A stretch of 64,000 nucleotides of DNA from Oscheius sp. JU75 (taxonomy: Eukaryota; Nematoda; Chromadorea; Rhabditida; Rhabditidae). The notes under the pieces are model-generated. The model ran no database searches, had not been told where the DNA came from, and saw only the letters and a program-made list of their open reading frames with translations. Shown here one piece after another: positions 1 through 10,841 of this stretch (positions are counted from its first letter, which is position 1; every line of letters starts with the position of its first letter). Where the stretch lies: the NCBI GenBank assembly GCA_037178855.1, contig JASJZC010000002.1:5716501-5780500 (forward strand), written 5' to 3'. The translations under genes and the position numbers were made by a program.

Positions 1-359
1 TTGACCCAATTAAGCCGTCGATCGGCCCCTGGGACTTCGGTAAATGGCCGTATTCGAAGAATCGGCTCGAGCTGCTCGACGGAAGTGTCAAGTTCCACAA
101 TTTGAAGCCGATCGGATCGACGCTGCCGGACGAGTTCATCCAGAAGATCGGAAACCGCGTCGTCTACTATAGGGACAATCGCGAACAGACCAAGGAGCTG
201 ACGGACGACGAGAGGAAGCAGATCACAATCAAGGTATCCTCATTTTATAAAGCGGTGTGCAACAAACAAATTCAGGACAATTCGGCCACAAATTCCGCCC
301 AGCAGCGTCGAAAGGAGCGCCCTCTCCGCATCCAGATGAGCAGTATCAGCGAGTCATAG
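1..359 (+). CDS. 3' end of an unrecognised gene (partial)
   Basis: The frame is open from base 3 to the TAG at 357-359, so this is the C-terminal end of a protein that starts outside the window. A probable 42-nt intron (234-275, GTATCC...TTCAG) is a multiple of three and leaves the frame open whether or not it is spliced. The visible residues are hydrophilic, with a PWDFGKWPYS stretch, a charged helix rich in D/E/K/R, and a basic tail with QQRRKERP. I do not recognise the family. An AATAAA at 599-604 about 240 nt downstream is a plausible polyadenylation signal. Neighbour apn-1 follows on the same strand. Confidence 0.6.
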   Translation, partial: DPIKPSIGPWDFGKWPYSKNRLELLDGSVKFHNLKPIGSTLPDEFIQKIGNRVVYYRDNREQTKELTDDERKQITIKVSSFYKAVCNKQIQDNSATNSAQQRRKERPLRIQMSSISES

Positions 360-759
360 TCCTTCCTCCTTTTTCGCGCGCGGGTCTCAGTGCCAAAAGA
401 CTGGTTTTATTGACAAATATCCTTTTTACTTTCTCCTTTTTCTATTTTTGACTCGAAGCGGGTTGACTTTTCCCCCAAAAACTCACAGATACTTTGCTCC
501 AATCCCCCTTTTAAGAAGAAAACCGAATCCCTGTAGCTTTTATTTACCCGTGTATTGGTGTTTATCCGGTTTTTTTTTCACATGATTTGATTGAAAAGAA
601 TAAATTTACTTTGTCTTTTGCGTTTTTTTGCTTCAAGTTCTGCCATTTCAATACCAATTATTGATCTCTTGTTTGACTCTCTAGCATAAGATTTACAAGC
701 TCTTTGCTCGCATTTCCACGCGAGTTATCGACTCGAGATCGTTCGCAACTCTCTTAATC
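360..759. other. Intergenic, 400 bp
   Basis: T-rich 3' flank of the first gene with an AATAAA at 599-604, then the short 5' flank of apn-1. A CTCTCTAG acceptor-like site lies near 676-683, upstream of the apn-1 start at 760. No open frame of coding character is visible. Confidence 0.6.
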
Positions 760-2838
760 ATGCCGCGAGGAATCAAGAGGACTGCTGTCACGGGAACAAT
801 CCACAAATTCATGTCCCCGAAAGCCGAGGTCAAGGAGGAACCAGCAGCCGACGAGACGGATTCGAAAGAGGAGCGGAAGCCAAAAATTGGTAGGCTTTCT
901 TTTTTTTCTCTGAATCTTGGAAGGTAAACTACCCTAACCAAGAGCAACTCAAAAAGCTCTAGTATGTTTGATGCAGAGAGTTTCGACCTATGTTGCCAGA
1001 TATAGTACACACCAGCGTTATTGGGGCTTGCTTTGACAAAGATATAGAAGAGCCGAATCTGTATTTTTTGGAAATCACCGAAAAGAAGGTAGTGTGCGAG
1101 CAGTCTTCTTCCATTGTTCGTCTTCCTTGATGTTGCTTTGGCCCATGGTTGGGCACGCAGTGATATGCAATAGCAACTGCTAGGTCCTGCTGAGATTCAC
1201 AGCTATGAAATCTTCCTCTTTTTTCCGAAATACAGTCTGCTATCTTACTCAACCTTAATCTTTTAGATGGAGTGAAACTGCAACCGCCACAAAGTCAAAT
1301 AAAGCAGGAGGAAGAGGAAGGTATCTCTTCTCGTGTTCCTATTGAAATCTACTTTTTTCAGTCGACGATGTGAAAAAAAATGCTGCCAAGAAGGTCATCA
1401 AGCGACAGAAGAAGAAGAAGACGTCGGACAGCGAGAGTGATTTTGAGGCGGAGCCGAAAAAGAAGACCAAGAAGGCTGCCGAAAAGCCGAAACGAGGTGC
1501 GGCAAAGAAGGTGAAAGAGGAGGAATTCGGAGCAGTCGGAGAGACGCGCGACGTGGGCAAAGCGGTCCTTGCGACTGTCGGAAAGAGCAACAAACGTCTC
1601 GGTTTTCATGTGAGCGCAGCTGGCGGAGCCGAGAATGCCATTGAGAACGCCGTCTCGACGGGCTGTCGTGCCTTCGCCCTCTTCATTCGAAATCAGCGGA
1701 CTTGGAATCACAAGCCGATGGAGGAGGCCCGTGTCGTGGCCTGGAAGGCAGCCATGGAGAAGTATCAGTTCGACATCGACCAGATCCTCCCTCACGGATC
1801 CTATCTCTGCAATCCCGGCAGCCCGGACGCCGAGAAGTTGAAGAAGACACAGGATGCCATGCTCGACGAATGTCAACGCTGCGAGAAGCTTGGAATCAAA
1901 CTCTACAACTTTCATCCAGGTACATTCTCCTTCTACTTCATAATCCGTAGCGAACAAAAGAGTTTAGGCTCGACTACTGGCGCTTGCTCGACCGAGGAGT
2001 GCATAAAAACTGTCGCCGAGACAATCAACTACATCATCGAGAAGACGTCCTTCATAACTCTCGGTTCGTTTTCTACTGATTTTGTGGAGTTCAGAGACAA
2101 GGAAGTAGCTGTGAGGAGTAGAAACTCCTGTTTGTAATCTTTCGATCAATGATCTTGGTTGTGTCAGTGGTAGCCTGAAACGTTCCTTCTTTTTAGAGTA
2201 CTCCCATGACAGTCTGGGTGTTTTTTATTGTGAGCCTTTCCTTCTATCCATTTCGAAGCATTCATGTTAATCGAAACTATCAAATCTGTCACTATAAAGA
2301 AAAATGGAAAGTAGATAAACTGAACACTTTGAAGTGATCGAGACGATGGCCGGCCAAGGACACACAGTCGGCGGCAAGTTCGAGGAAATCCGCTCGATGA
2401 TCGACCAGGTGAAGGATAAAAGTCGCGTCGGAGTCTGCATCGACACTTGTCACATCTTCGCAGCTGGTATTCCTGCCCTTTCTTTTCAAAAATCCAACTG
2501 TTCAGGGTATGACATTCGCACAAGGAAGGCGTACGAGAAGACCATGGCCGATTTCGACAAGATCATCGGTCTCAACTACCTAAAGGCCTTCCATCTGAAC
2601 GATTCGAAGGGAGATCTCGGCTGCAGGACTGACCGTCACGAGAATCTCGGAAACGGCAAGATTGGCCAGGTTTTCTTTTTTTTTTTTACAAAACAAACAA
2701 AGATTTTAGGATGCCTTCGGGTTCCTGGTCAACGATTCTCGCCTGAACGGGATTCCGATGATTCTGGAGACGCCGGAGGGTAAATATCCCGAGGAGATGA
2801 TGCTGATGTACGGCATGGACGAACTCAATAAGAAGTAA
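760..2838 (+). CDS. apn-1: AP endonuclease IV (Nfo/APN1 family)
   Basis: Base-excision-repair endonuclease that cleaves DNA 5' of abasic sites with a three-metal centre. Seven exons: 760-889, 1267-1320, 1362-1919, 1968-2063, 2335-2466, 2506-2669, 2710-2838, with consistent phases. The first ~90 residues are Lys/Glu-rich and low complexity, a likely nuclear-targeting extension absent from bacterial Nfo. The TIM-barrel domain starts at LGFHVSAAGG and contains family motifs VIETMAGQGHTVGG, VCIDTCHIFAAGYD and FHLNDSKGDLGCRTDRHEN, followed by LETPEG near the C-terminus. These supply the expected His, Glu and Asp metal ligands. AATAAA at 2885-2890 is a likely poly(A) signal. The gene ends 162 bp from the converging beta-COP gene. 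Identity is secure; the 271-nt intron at 2064-2334 uses a weaker acceptor (TTGAAG). Confidence 0.95.
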
Positions 2839-3000
2839 CTCTCATTTCGTCCAATTTTACACACTGGTTTAATGATCTTTTGTAAATAAACCCCATCTAC
2901 TTATACCCATTTAATACGATGTAAAACAAATGTACACACCACAGGAAAAAAAGATACAAAAAATGGGCTGTGTTACTGGGGGAGAGAGGACGAATAGGCA

Positions 3001-6000
3001 TCACAGTTTACGCTGGGCCAGACCTATCTTATCGCCGATTGTGAGAGCCATTCCTTGTGACTTTGCCCGAATACGAATGTGTCCAATGATCGGGGATTCG
3101 GTGTCCATGGGGCGGGACTTTTCGATCGAGACGTTGGCCAGAGCATCTTCGCCGAAAATAGAATGGGCTGCCAGATTGGCGGCGAGAAAGCCGCATTCTC
3201 CTTCTGAATAGTTCCTATTAAAAGCACATACAAAATACTTACCAATAGCAGCGTCCCCGGTGAGAATTTTCATATTCGTCGACGTGGCCAGATTGTTGAT
3301 GTATTCGCGGAGGTCGGTGATGGTCGTGTTGACTGAGACCTTGTTCTCCCATTCGAATTCGAACCACATCTTGCGGAACTCCTCGTCCGACAGGCTTCCC
3401 GGAACAATATAATCCTAATGTTACAATTTCTAACGACATAAATGAAGAAAACGGACCATAATGTCAATCTTGATGTCCTGGAGGTAGACGCAATTTCTGT
3501 CGGAGGTCGATCCGCGCACGTCGTAGCTAATTGTAGAGTAGATTATGCCGTTTTCAGTGCTGGCAACTTTGACCGTGGCCTTGATATTGGCGAAATCAGA
3601 CGAGGCGAGAGTGATTGGAGACGGCTTGTCGACCAGCTTCAGATCTCCATCGGTACAGAGTTCCAGCGAGACGTTCTGAAGCGTATCAGCTGTCTGGTTG
3701 ACAATGAGAACGTCCAGGACTGAAATATAGTTTTTCTTAAACGGAAGGTAATAAAAAAGTACCGATATCGTACTGGTTGACATTAACGTAAGCCTCGGCA
3801 TAGACCGGGTCGGAGAATCCGGACAGCTGGATGACTTTGCCGAGTTTCGAGCTAGAGAAGTCGAATTTTTGAGTCTTCGGCGCAGTTCCGAGGGCCTGAG
3901 AGAGAGCGGCATCGAAGAGATTCTCGCCGCTAGAAGCATCGGCTCGCATCGTCAGCTGCGAGAAGGAAATTGTTTTATCGACCTTAATTTCCGATTGCAC
4001 CGATTATTACATCAAAATCTACCTGAACAGTGTTCCTCTCGCGCTTCTTCTCGAGCTCCTCGGCCGTTCCCTTGTGCGTATTGGCTAGCATAAGATCCAG
4101 ACTGTCCTGACAGCGGTTGAGATAGATCTCGGCAGCTCCAGGACATCCGATTGCGAGCAGCTTGATTGTGGCACTCATGCGATCCAGATCATCCTCGGTC
4201 ACTCCAGACTTAGTGATGCCACTCTTTCCGAGGTGAACGATGCAGGAGAGGATGTACATGCACTCAGCACGGAATCTGAACGCTTTTTTTAAACACAACC
4301 GTATGAAAAAAAGAACGAACCTGTTGGCTCTTTCGGGACGAGAGGCGTTGATTTGCTGGAATCGTTCGGTCATCTTCGTGAGGACGGTGGCCAGCTGGGC
4401 GCCGATGAAGAAGTCAGCCTCGAGAAGAAACTTTCGGAGTGGAGGAGCACTATGATCGGCCTTCTTCGTGGTAACCAAAGCCGACTGGGTGGCGTAAGTT
4501 CCATCAGCAGTGACAAGTTGACGCGTGGCTGGCTGCTTCTTCTCTTCGGGCGAAGCCTCTTCGCCTTGGGCTTCACTCAACTCGCTGGCGACTATTGGCA
4601 GTTCTCCGAGAGACTTCTTGATAAGAGCAAGGACGGAGAGCAGAGACGGGTCCGTGTCGCAGTAGGAGCCGAGAATCCAGAGAGCTGATTGGAAGATCTT
4701 GGGCTTTTTGATCGAGAGAAGTCCTTGCTACAACGTGAGTCATTTGCATAGGGTAATAACAAAACAAAATACCTGCAGAGAGGAAAGAATCGATTCTTTC
4801 AGAGCGGGCAGCTTGTGCACAGCCTCACGAACGAAGTGCAGGACGTATTGGGCAGCCACCTCATTATCATCAGACAGGAATTCCATGAGAACTGGGATGA
4901 TATTGGGAGCGACATCGGGAAATCTAATTGTAGCCACGTGAAGAGTCTTGACCAGCTCCTGACGGTACTTTCCGGCCTCATCATTCGATTCGGAAGACGA
5001 CTTGGCGATTTCTTTCTTGAGGAAGGCCACCATCTCCTCGACATTTCGACTGGAGACCAGATCCAGGGCCAGAGCCAGCGTCTTCTGGCGAACTTCGAGT
5101 CCGGGAGACGAGAGAACACGCAAGATGTCCATGACGAGTTCTTGGAGAATCTTCTCATGAGTTGTCGACTGACGCAACTCCATCAGACGGTCAAGAACAA
5201 TCAGCTTGACATTATTATCACTCTCCTTCACTATCAGCTCAATGTAGGTGATGGCGGCTTCTTTGACAGCGGTGGAAACGGAGGACAGCGTGACGAGAGT
5301 TCCGGCAGCCTCGTATCTGACAGCAGCACTGTTCGACTTGAGCAGATTGTAGACACATCGGATGAAACGAGATCTTTCGGCCGGGTTCGTGTGACAGACC
5401 TGGAGAACTCCTTTTTCAATGTAAAAGAAAGGACAAACCTTATAAATGAGCTCGACGATAACGAGTTGCAGAATGTCGTTGAACTGAGTGACCTGTTCAA
5501 TGCAGCCAGACAGGTAGTCAAGGGCTCGACTCTGGTCGACATGAAGGAGCATCATGAAGGCGTTACGCTTGCACGAGGCGTCCTGTTCTCTCTCCAAGAA
5601 GCCGTAGACCAGTTCGGGAGCATCCGGAATGAGAAACTCGAAGTTTCCTGCAATTTAATGGCATCAAAGTAGGGAGAAACACAAACTGAAAATGGTGAAG
5701 ATGGCACAGATGGCGTTCTTCCTCACGTAGGAGTGATTGTGCTCCAGACACTGTCTAATAGAGGGCATCAACGGTTCTAGCAGCTCTGGCTCTTTTAGTT
5801 TGCACAAAAATCTGAGATATACACATAAAAGGGGTAAAAAAATGGGACAACCTAAGAGTGGAGCCTCTGACAAACTCGTTGGGATGCTGAAGATCTTTTC
5901 TGTAGGCGTCACAGACGAGAATCATCTCGTGAAGCAGCTTTCCCTGGGCATTAGTCTTCGGGATAACCTCCCAGAAAAGGAGGAGATTCTTCTTTAGACG

Positions 6001-6263
6001 GTGATCATTGGATGGAAGACAGAAGCGGATCACGTACATGAGAATGCTCGGGCCGACTTTGTCGCCATTGAGCAGCATCAGAATCAACTTCTCCAGTGTC
6101 TCATTCTTCTCCTTGATATTTCCTGAAAGTATGGTCACTGCATTCAAGAAAATAATAGCGACCAACCTTTCTCCAGCTTTTCTCGGAGATGTGTCTCAGT
6201 AGGAGGCTCCCAATCACTCGGAGCTGTGATGAGGGTATAAGACGGCTGCTCGCCAGACGTCAT
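3001..6263 (-). CDS. copb-1: Coatomer subunit beta (beta-COP)
   Basis: Subunit of the COPI coat that drives Golgi-to-ER retrograde and intra-Golgi traffic. The start ATG (6263-6261) begins [11 protein letters not shown], matching the family N-terminus. The next exons give the adaptin-like HEAT solenoid ([20 protein letters not shown], later [18 protein letters not shown]). An acidic, Glu/Lys-rich linker follows near 4500-4580, then the coatomer beta C-terminal and appendage-platform region ending [15 protein letters not shown] and [13 protein letters not shown] before the TGA at 3003-3001. Exons are separated by short introns; the one at 3242-3204 is 39 nt, and splicing there restores the family spacing exactly. 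The 620-bp upstream gap is shared with the divergent ZRANB2 gene and may hold promoters for both. Confidence 0.96.
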
Positions 6264-6883
6264 CCTTCAAAAACTCACATTACTTCGGTAAAGGTAGTAA
6301 AGAAAAGGAGAGGAAAGTGTATTGACAAACAAAATGCTTGGCCAATAGGTGGGACGAGCTATTTTCTGCTCCACGGCTAGTATATCTGATAAAAACGTTG
6401 TTTGTGACGTTTCTTTCATAAAATCAGGGTGAGTCAGAGTATTGCATAGGATAGCATGGTCAGTTCAAGGAAAGGAACCGGATTGTAGGAAAATGGTTAA
6501 AATGAAGTTTTTATACGCCGTTTCCGTTTCGTCGTTCAATGTTTTATGACAGCTACTATGAGAAGAATGTTAGGTTCAACTGTTTTCGTTCACATGCAAG
6601 TAAGTACATGACAAACAAGCCAACAAGAGAGTAAGAAATCCAAAAAGGCGAAACCAAGTTGGCCAGAATACGTGGAATACCGTATCTCGGCCTGATCAGC
6701 AGGGAATTCGCGACGGAACCCGCAACATTCGAACAAACTTTGCCGCGAGGAAACGGTAAATGAAATCGTCGTGGATTCTCGTCGTTGTTTGGCGATCCAT
6801 CGCAGTTTTTTTTCCTTTTCTTGTTAATTTCCTTTAAACTTTTGTTGAAATACTAACCAGAAGACACATTTCAAGTGCCCTGA
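6264..6883. other. Divergent intergenic region between beta-COP and ZRANB2
   Basis: 620 bp between two genes transcribed away from each other, so it probably holds both promoters. No coding frame, RNA gene or clear repeat is visible; the sequence is AT-rich with mixed composition. Confidence 0.5.
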
Positions 6884-8171
6884 ATGGAACCGCGGTTCGA
6901 TGAGTACGACGAACAGCGCGAGAAGAGCAGAAGGGCGCTGAGGGAAGGCGAATGGGCTTGTCCAGATGCCAAATGTGCTACTGTCAATGCAGAATACGAG
7001 ACAGCCTGCTCAACATGCGGAAAAGGTAAGCTCTTTGATAAAATTAGACTGAACACGATTGAATTCATAGGCAAACCACGAGCCAAAAGCCGAATAGGGA
7101 AGGAACTCGGCAAAGAGCAGGCCGAGAAGTCAAAGGGTCTTTTCGCAGCGGAAGACTGGATCTGCTCAAAGTTAGTTCGGTCTTTTTTGTTGATTCTTCG
7201 ATTCTCCAGATGCGGAAATGTCAATTGGGCCCGAAGGAAAACGTGCAACGTCTGCAATGCTCCCAAATTAGCCGATCTTGAGAAGAGAACCGGTAAGTTC
7301 ATACTTTATACTTTTTTACAATATTGTTCAGGTTACGGCGGTGGCTACAACGATCGTCAGGAAGTGGAATACGTAAAGAGAGATTACATCGAAGAATTCG
7401 ACGAATTCGGGCGCAAAAAAAAGAGACCTGGCCAAGATGCCTCGACCTCCCAGCAAAATGAAGACGGTGATGACGGCGAAATCGAAGACGACGACGATGA
7501 GGAAGATGGAGGGAATGTGGACAAGTACAAACTGGATTCGGACGACGAAGAAGAGGACGAGGAGGATCTGGGCAAGTACGATCTTACCGCCGATCCGGAA
7601 ATATCGGAGATTGCCACTACGGTTCTGACCAAAAAGGATGAAGACATGGAAAGCGACTGCTCTTGCTCCTGCTCGGGAGGAGAATGCTCCTGTGAAGACA
7701 GCGAGTGTGATCGAGAGAAGGATCGAGAACGGGAGAAAAAGCTGAGGACTGGTCGCGATAGGGACAGGTATGGTTTGATCAAACATAACCAATATATTTT
7801 TGCTGCGGGACCCCCTTGCTTCAGCTTATATTGGATCTTTCTGCGTTTATCCTCACTAGAAATTACTCTTTCAGAGAGAAAAGTGAGCGAGAAGACCGTA
7901 CCCGTAAGAGATCTCGGTCCAAGGAGAAGTTCTCCAGCTCGAAAAGAAGCCGCAGTCGCGAAAAGTCCAAAGACAGGAAGAGAAGTCGCTCTCGGGACAG
8001 GAAACGTAGTCGCTCTAAGGACAGAAAACGGTCACGGTATGTTCTTTTACCTTTTTCCATATTTCGACGAAATTTAGATCCAGAGATAGAAAACGTAGTC
8101 GATCCCGGGACCGGAAGAAGGATCGTCATGACCGAAGTGATCGTCATCGCCATTCCCGCGATCGCCGTTAG
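6884..8171 (+). CDS. ZRANB2: ZRANB2-type zinc-finger SR-like splicing factor
   Basis: Nuclear RNA-binding protein that recognises GGU-type sites through RanBP2-type zinc fingers and affects splice-site choice. Six exons: 6884-7025, 7071-7170, 7210-7292, 7332-7767, 7875 to about 8037, and a last exon ending at TAG 8169-8171. Finger 1 lies in EWACPDAKC..C..CGKGK and finger 2 in DWICSKCGNVNWARRKTC, each with the W-C-C-N-C-C pattern. YGGGYNDR...EEFDEFGRKKK is the family signature after finger 2. An acidic D/E-rich block (encoded about 7460-7580) and a C-terminal Arg/Ser repeat domain (KRSRSRDRKRSRS type) follow, as in vertebrate ZRANB2. A cysteine-rich insert (SDCSCSCSGGECSCEDSEC, about 7655-7710) before the RS domain is not part of the vertebrate protein as I know it. 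Confidence 0.93.
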
Positions 8172-8389
8172 GATTTGTTAATTTATTTGTTGATTATTCT
8201 CTCCCGACCTCGATTTTATTGTTTGCTCGGTTCCCATCACGTGTATTTTTATCTATCTGTCAATTACATATTAGGATTTTTTCTATTTCAAGCTTATGTG
8301 CGTATCGGTTCAATTCCGTTGACTTTTCTCTTCATTTTACTGTGTTTTGTGAGCAAATGATCGCGTTTACAGGTTTGTACATACAGTAA

Positions 8390-10627
8390 ATGAGCGACTT
8401 GAACTTCCAGTGTAAGTTTTACTCTCTATTCAATGGTAACTCGTTTTTCAGCCTTCTCGAACGACTTCGGAGTCAATTCGACGAATGAGCAGAGCGGCTT
8501 CCATGGCGGGAATCTCGGCGATCGGGACCGCAACAATGTATGTTTTTGTTAGCGAAAACAGTAATTGTTCGAAGTTTCAAAAGCAGAGGCTCATAATGCT
8601 GGTTTGTGCTTACTTTTTTCATTTAGAAAATTCCTGGAAATTGCGTGTTTGCTGCGCTTGAAAGAATACTCTACGAAAAGATTCCGAAGATTTATGACCC
8701 AAAAGAGCTTTATTATTGTATGAAAGTGTAACGAAGTTTTCAGCTAGTCGATGACAATGTCTCCACGTCAGGAGCCGGGAGAAATTTCTTCTCGATGACG
8801 TACTACCAGCAATTTTTTGATGTCGATACTGAACAGGCTATTTCTTCTCTACTTTTTTTACAAAATTTTTCACTTCAGGTAGTGAAAAGAGTCTTGAATA
8901 GTGTGATTCCGACGAATAACAACTTCATTCTCGACTTTGTTCAGCCGCTTCCCGACCTCTGGGGTAATTTTTTGTCGTTTCTCACAAGTAAAAGCATTTT
9001 AGGACCGTTCTGGATCTCGGTCACGCTGGTCTTCTCCATCGGAATCTTTGGCAACATTGCTCAGTACATCGGGAACACTGGAAAAGGCGACTACGGCAGC
9101 GACTTCCGTCTCGTGACCTCAGCCAGCACTCTTATCTTCCTCTACGTCGTCTTCGTCCCGATGCTTCTCTTCGCCATTCTCTGGCATCGCAAATCCGACC
9201 TCCAGTACCCCTACTTGGACATCGTCTGCGCCTACGGCTACAGTCTCACCATCTTCATCCCCGTCTCTGTAATTCTGTTATTGTTCGTCAAAACAAATAA
9301 GTTTCAGCTCCTCTGGATTCTGAACGTGAACTGGTTCCGATGGGCTCTGATCCTCACGTCGGTCACACTGAGTGGAAGCGTTCTTGCCAAGGCCATCTAC
9401 CCTGCCTTCAAAAATGACTCTAATCGTCTGGTAGGTCGTTGAGTCTCATTTTTGTTGGGAGAAGAATGCTTAATCAGTCGTCAATGGTGAGAACAACAGG
9501 TTAATACATGCTGTCTTTGCCATATAACAGTACCGATGTTTTCTTGTTGTTAAAGGACCTATGGTTCTCTTGCTCACCATACCAACTGTCTGTAAATAGC
9601 TCCTTACAGGTTGTATGAGTCGCAGGGTTCGTGAATGCCGTCTAGCCCAAGGACTACATTAATCCCCTCCCCACTGTTTTGATCACTGACCCTCAGCCCA
9701 TCGTTTCTTCCCCATTCGAGCACACCAAATAATGGATCTGCAAAATTTCCAAAAACTAAACAATCCCAGTGACATTCAGTGGAGGCTTTCTTTGCTGATG
9801 CCTGAGCTAGGTCTGAAGTGTGGAATGTCTTGGAATCATTCAAATCATGTCAAATTTTGGAAATAACCGCAACTATGTTTTTCAGGTCGCTTTCGGCTCC
9901 GTAGCTGCCGTCTTCTTCCTCCATTTCCTTCTGGCCTTCGCCTTCAAGGAGATGTTCTTCGACGCTGTCCATCCCCTTCAGACGACCGGCGCTATTGCCA
10001 CTCCAGGAGCAAGTCAGGTACCATTTCTTTTCATTTTTTCCGCCTAGAAATTTCGTTCAGACCATCGGCAGCAATATCACGACAGTTCTGAGCAACGTCT
10101 CGTCGTCGGTAAGTAGCTAAGCTTGACATCTCCTCTCTGCACATATGTTACCGCCGTGTCTAATTACCCATTTTTTTTTTTACATAACTTGACGAGATAT
10201 AACTACTGTGATGCCTGTTTTACTAGAAAGTATATATATTCCCAATAAAGACAGCTTTATGTTCTCCTCTCTTGCTTCTTCACGCGGTTTCCTGCTTGCT
10301 CCTAGCCAGCATGCTACTAGCACACTCTAGTATTGAACGAAATTTCAGTCGTCTCCATCCACGATAGTTACTCCTAGTCTCCCAGCGGCTGCTATGACTT
10401 CTACAGCAGCTGGAAGTACCGAAACAACGGATATAAACAGTCCAGCTGCTACAAGTATAGCCGTTTCGACTGCATCTACCACTACAGGACACCCAGTGAA
10501 CAATACAGAGGCAAATACACCAAAAACAGCAACAAAAGTGGCTGAAAGCCGGACAACCACATCGGCTACGGCTTCTGCAACGAACACAACAACGAGCCCT
10601 CCGAAGAGCTCGTCAAAATCGCCATAA
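8390..10627 (+). CDS. YIPF1/YIPF2-like Golgi membrane protein (Yip1 domain)
   Basis: Multi-pass Golgi protein of the Yip1 family, which interacts with Rab GTPases. ATG at 8390 lies 3 nt after a TACAG acceptor, consistent with trans-splicing. The N-terminal cytosolic part is polar. Family motifs follow: YYQQFFDVDT, PDLWGPFWISVTLVF, LDIVCAYGYSL, then hydrophobic segments LIFLYVVFVPMLLFAILW, WALILTSVTLSGSVLA and VAAVFFLHFLLAFAF. Introns include one of about 450 nt (from 9432 to about 9886). After the last membrane segment comes a long Ser/Thr/Ala-rich tail of roughly 110 residues with several Asn-X-Ser/Thr sites (NIT, NVS, NNT, NTT). The family's C-terminus is luminal, so the tail may be glycosylated. 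Human YIPF1/2 tails are much shorter. Confidence 0.9.
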
Positions 10628-10841
10628 TCTCCAAGCTTTTCCTTGTTTTTTGGGGTCATAAATTGTGATAAAATTTCTTTAAAGTAAATAGACCTGCACA
10701 AAGATTTTTATCGAAAATAAAGACGGTTTTAAAAATACACACAATGAGGAAGTCATAGGAGGAGGCGAAAGCCCTCAAGTAGGCTCTGACTATCAGTTTC
10801 GACCCATACGAAATTACTCTGACGAGTAGGGGCAGCGAGTT

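Noticed and set aside
3204-3242. A 28-nt intron in beta-COP ending at AATAG (3215)
   Set aside because: Using the next acceptor (TTCAG, 3204) gives a 39-nt intron and restores the exact family spacing, so the 28-nt version is not needed.
4815-5672. 285-codon open frame on the plus strand
   Set aside because: Exactly antisense to beta-COP exons, whose minus-strand product matches the family throughout; a shadow frame.
7328-7792. Hydrophobic 154-codon minus-strand frame, membrane-protein-like
   Set aside because: Complement of the acidic exon of ZRANB2; hydrophobicity is a by-product of reversed Asp/Glu codons.
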